From: JACRLW01 sp046349595
GTDB lineage: Bacteria > Planctomycetota > UBA1135 > UBA2386
Assembly: GCA_046349595.1 (NCBI GenBank)
Contig: JAXMCA010000002.1
Location: 2,351,147-2,415,146, forward strand
Direction of reading: 5' to 3'
DNA: 64,000 nt
The notes under the pieces were generated by a model that saw only the letters and a list, made by a program, of their open reading frames with translations, was not told the origin of the DNA and did no database searches. This document shows positions 62,911-64,000 of the stretch, in pieces. The position numbers and the translations under genes were made by a program. Position 1 is the stretch's first letter. Every line of letters starts with the position of its first letter.

Positions 62911-64000
62911 ATGGATCGCTTCTTCTTCCCGCTGCTCGCCGCGCTCGTCTCCGCGAGTGCGTGCGCACAGGACATCGTCTGGGCCGAGGGCAGCGGACCG
63001 CTGTCGCGCGACGTGTTCCGCGTGCCCGAATCGAACCCGACCGCCGCACCGCAGTCGGTCCTCACCGGCTGCGAACTGCTGCCGATCGAGATCACCTGCC
63101 GGACCGCCCAGCAGACCTTGCGCGACGACGTGGCCCGCCGCGTCGTGCGTCAGGGTCTCGCGCGCGTGGAGCTGCCCGATGGCGGATCGCTGTTCCGGTA
63201 CCGCCGCGCGTCGGGCACCCGCTTCGGTTTCCTGTGGCTGGCCGCCGACGGCACGCCGCAGGTCCTCGCCGAGCGCAACGGGGGTGGCACGGCGGGCACC
63301 GACGATCCCTTCGCGGATCGCATCGGCATCGCGCCCGACGGCCGCGCCGCGGTGGTCGTGACCGCCGCGGGCAACGCGCTGATCTTGCGCCTCGATGGCG
63401 CGACCTTCGCGTCGACCGGCTCCGCGGTGCGCAGCGTGCAGGTGCAGCGTGAGTTCGATCCGCTCGCCGTCGCCGTCGGCAAGAACGTGGTGTGGTTGAT
63501 GAGCGCCGACGACCGCGTGTGGGTCTGCGGCCTCGCCGATCTCGCGCAGCCGGTCGAGATCACGCCGCCGGCCGGTTCGGGAGCGCGCACCAAGCCGTTC
63601 TTCGCCCCTGCGGCCGACGGCCGCAGCGCCGCCTTCCTGTTCGGCGTGCGCCCGGACTTCGGGATCTACGTCGCCGGCGAACAGGGCCCGGCCCTGCAGA
63701 TCCCGGTGCCTGCCGCGCGCTACGAGGAGCCCGGCTACCTGCCGGAGGTCGAGCGCGGTCCGAAGCTGCTGCTCGACGAGGACGGCTCGCAGCTCCTCTA
63801 CGTCGACGCCACCAGCCGCGACGAGGTCTTCGTCGCCGATGTCGCCGGGGTGCGCGCCACGACGCAGTGGACCGGTGACAACAACTTCCAACCCTACATC
63901 GGCGTGATCGTGCTGCCCTTCGCGATGAACCACACCTTCGTCGCGGGCATCGGTGATCCCGGTCTGTTCGACGTCTACGCGGCGGCATCCGGCGTTCCGC
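62911..64000 (+). CDS. Secreted beta-propeller-like protein (3' truncated by window)
   Basis: At least 363 residues from ATG 62911. A signal peptide (FFPLLAALVSASACAQ) starts it. The rest is rich in short strands and repeated turns of the form GIAPDGRAAVVVTAAG, FAPAADGRSAAFLFG and LLDEDGSQLLYVDA, as in TolB/PD40 propellers. It continues past the window end. It resembles the TolB-like lipoprotein at 40032 in type but not closely in sequence. About 300 bases upstream to the activator gene contain no other gene. Confidence 0.75.
   Translation, partial: MDRFFFPLLAALVSASACAQDIVWAEGSGPLSRDVFRVPESNPTAAPQSVLTGCELLPIEITCRTAQQTLRDDVARRVVRQGLARVELPDGGSLFRYRRASGTRFGFLWLAADGTPQVLAERNGGGTAGTDDPFADRIGIAPDGRAAVVVTAAGNALILRLDGATFASTGSAVRSVQVQREFDPLAVAVGKNVVWLMSADDRVWVCGLADLAQPVEITPPAGSGARTKPFFAPAADGRSAAFLFGVRPDFGIYVAGEQGPALQIPVPAARYEEPGYLPEVERGPKLLLDEDGSQLLYVDATSRDEVFVADVAGVRATTQWTGDNNFQPYIGVIVLPFAMNHTFVAGIGDPGLFDVYAAASGVP

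Overview
The window looks like a high-GC planctomycete chromosome carrying a defence-rich genomic island on its left side. Planctomycete hallmarks are an ECF sigma factor of the TIGR02999 type, Ser/Thr kinases fused to other modules, secreted VCBS/FG-GAP and propeller proteins that share a C-terminal domain, and a DUF6807 (PmoA-like) lipoprotein. The taxonomic call is an inference from gene content; there is no rRNA in the window.

Bases 1 to about 24,510 are accessory DNA. The island opens with the end of a VirD4/TraG-like ATPase. Next comes a compact ubiquitin-like cassette: a J-domain-like small protein, a ubiquitin-like/E2-like fusion, a JAMM peptidase and an E1 (ThiF) enzyme. Two divergent unknown genes, a sigma-like gene pair and a small membrane protein follow. 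A perfect 12-6-12 inverted repeat resembling a dif/lox core then lies just upstream of a tyrosine recombinase. Behind the recombinase is a SNF2 helicase - DUF1156 methylase - DUF499 ATPase cassette. Its DUF3883 tail and DUF1156 methylase are broken by many frameshifts and an insertion of about 1.3 kb. A complete type II CBASS operon (Cap4, CD-NTase, Cap2, Cap3) and a RadC-like JAB protein close the island. A tRNA 3' half with no matching 5' body lies at 24,464-24,510 and may mark the island edge.

Bases 24,941 to 64,000 are ordinary chromosome. They hold an ECF sigma factor, a secreted FG-GAP protein, a kinase/FGE-like fusion, a secreted propeller protein, an amino-acid ABC transporter (binding protein fused to permease), homoserine kinase, an aldehyde dehydrogenase, a GT2/DUF2304 pair and Hsp20. 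They continue with a DASS transporter and TolB-like lipoprotein, queA, thiE, queG, a sigma/anti-sigma/secreted trio, a glycerophosphodiesterase, a class V aminotransferase, a GmhA-like isomerase, a zinc-ribbon protein, Dus, PepE and DUF2203. The right end carries a DUF6807 lipoprotein, a beta-lactamase-family hydrolase, a peptide-binding protein, a 1277-residue kinase-TPR-GAF-sigma54 activator, and a secreted protein cut by the window end.

The most interesting part is the left island. It carries two independent E1/E2/JAMM modules, one CBASS and one with a ubiquitin-like domain fused to an E2-like domain that lacks a cysteine at the usual place, plus a third JAB-fold protein.
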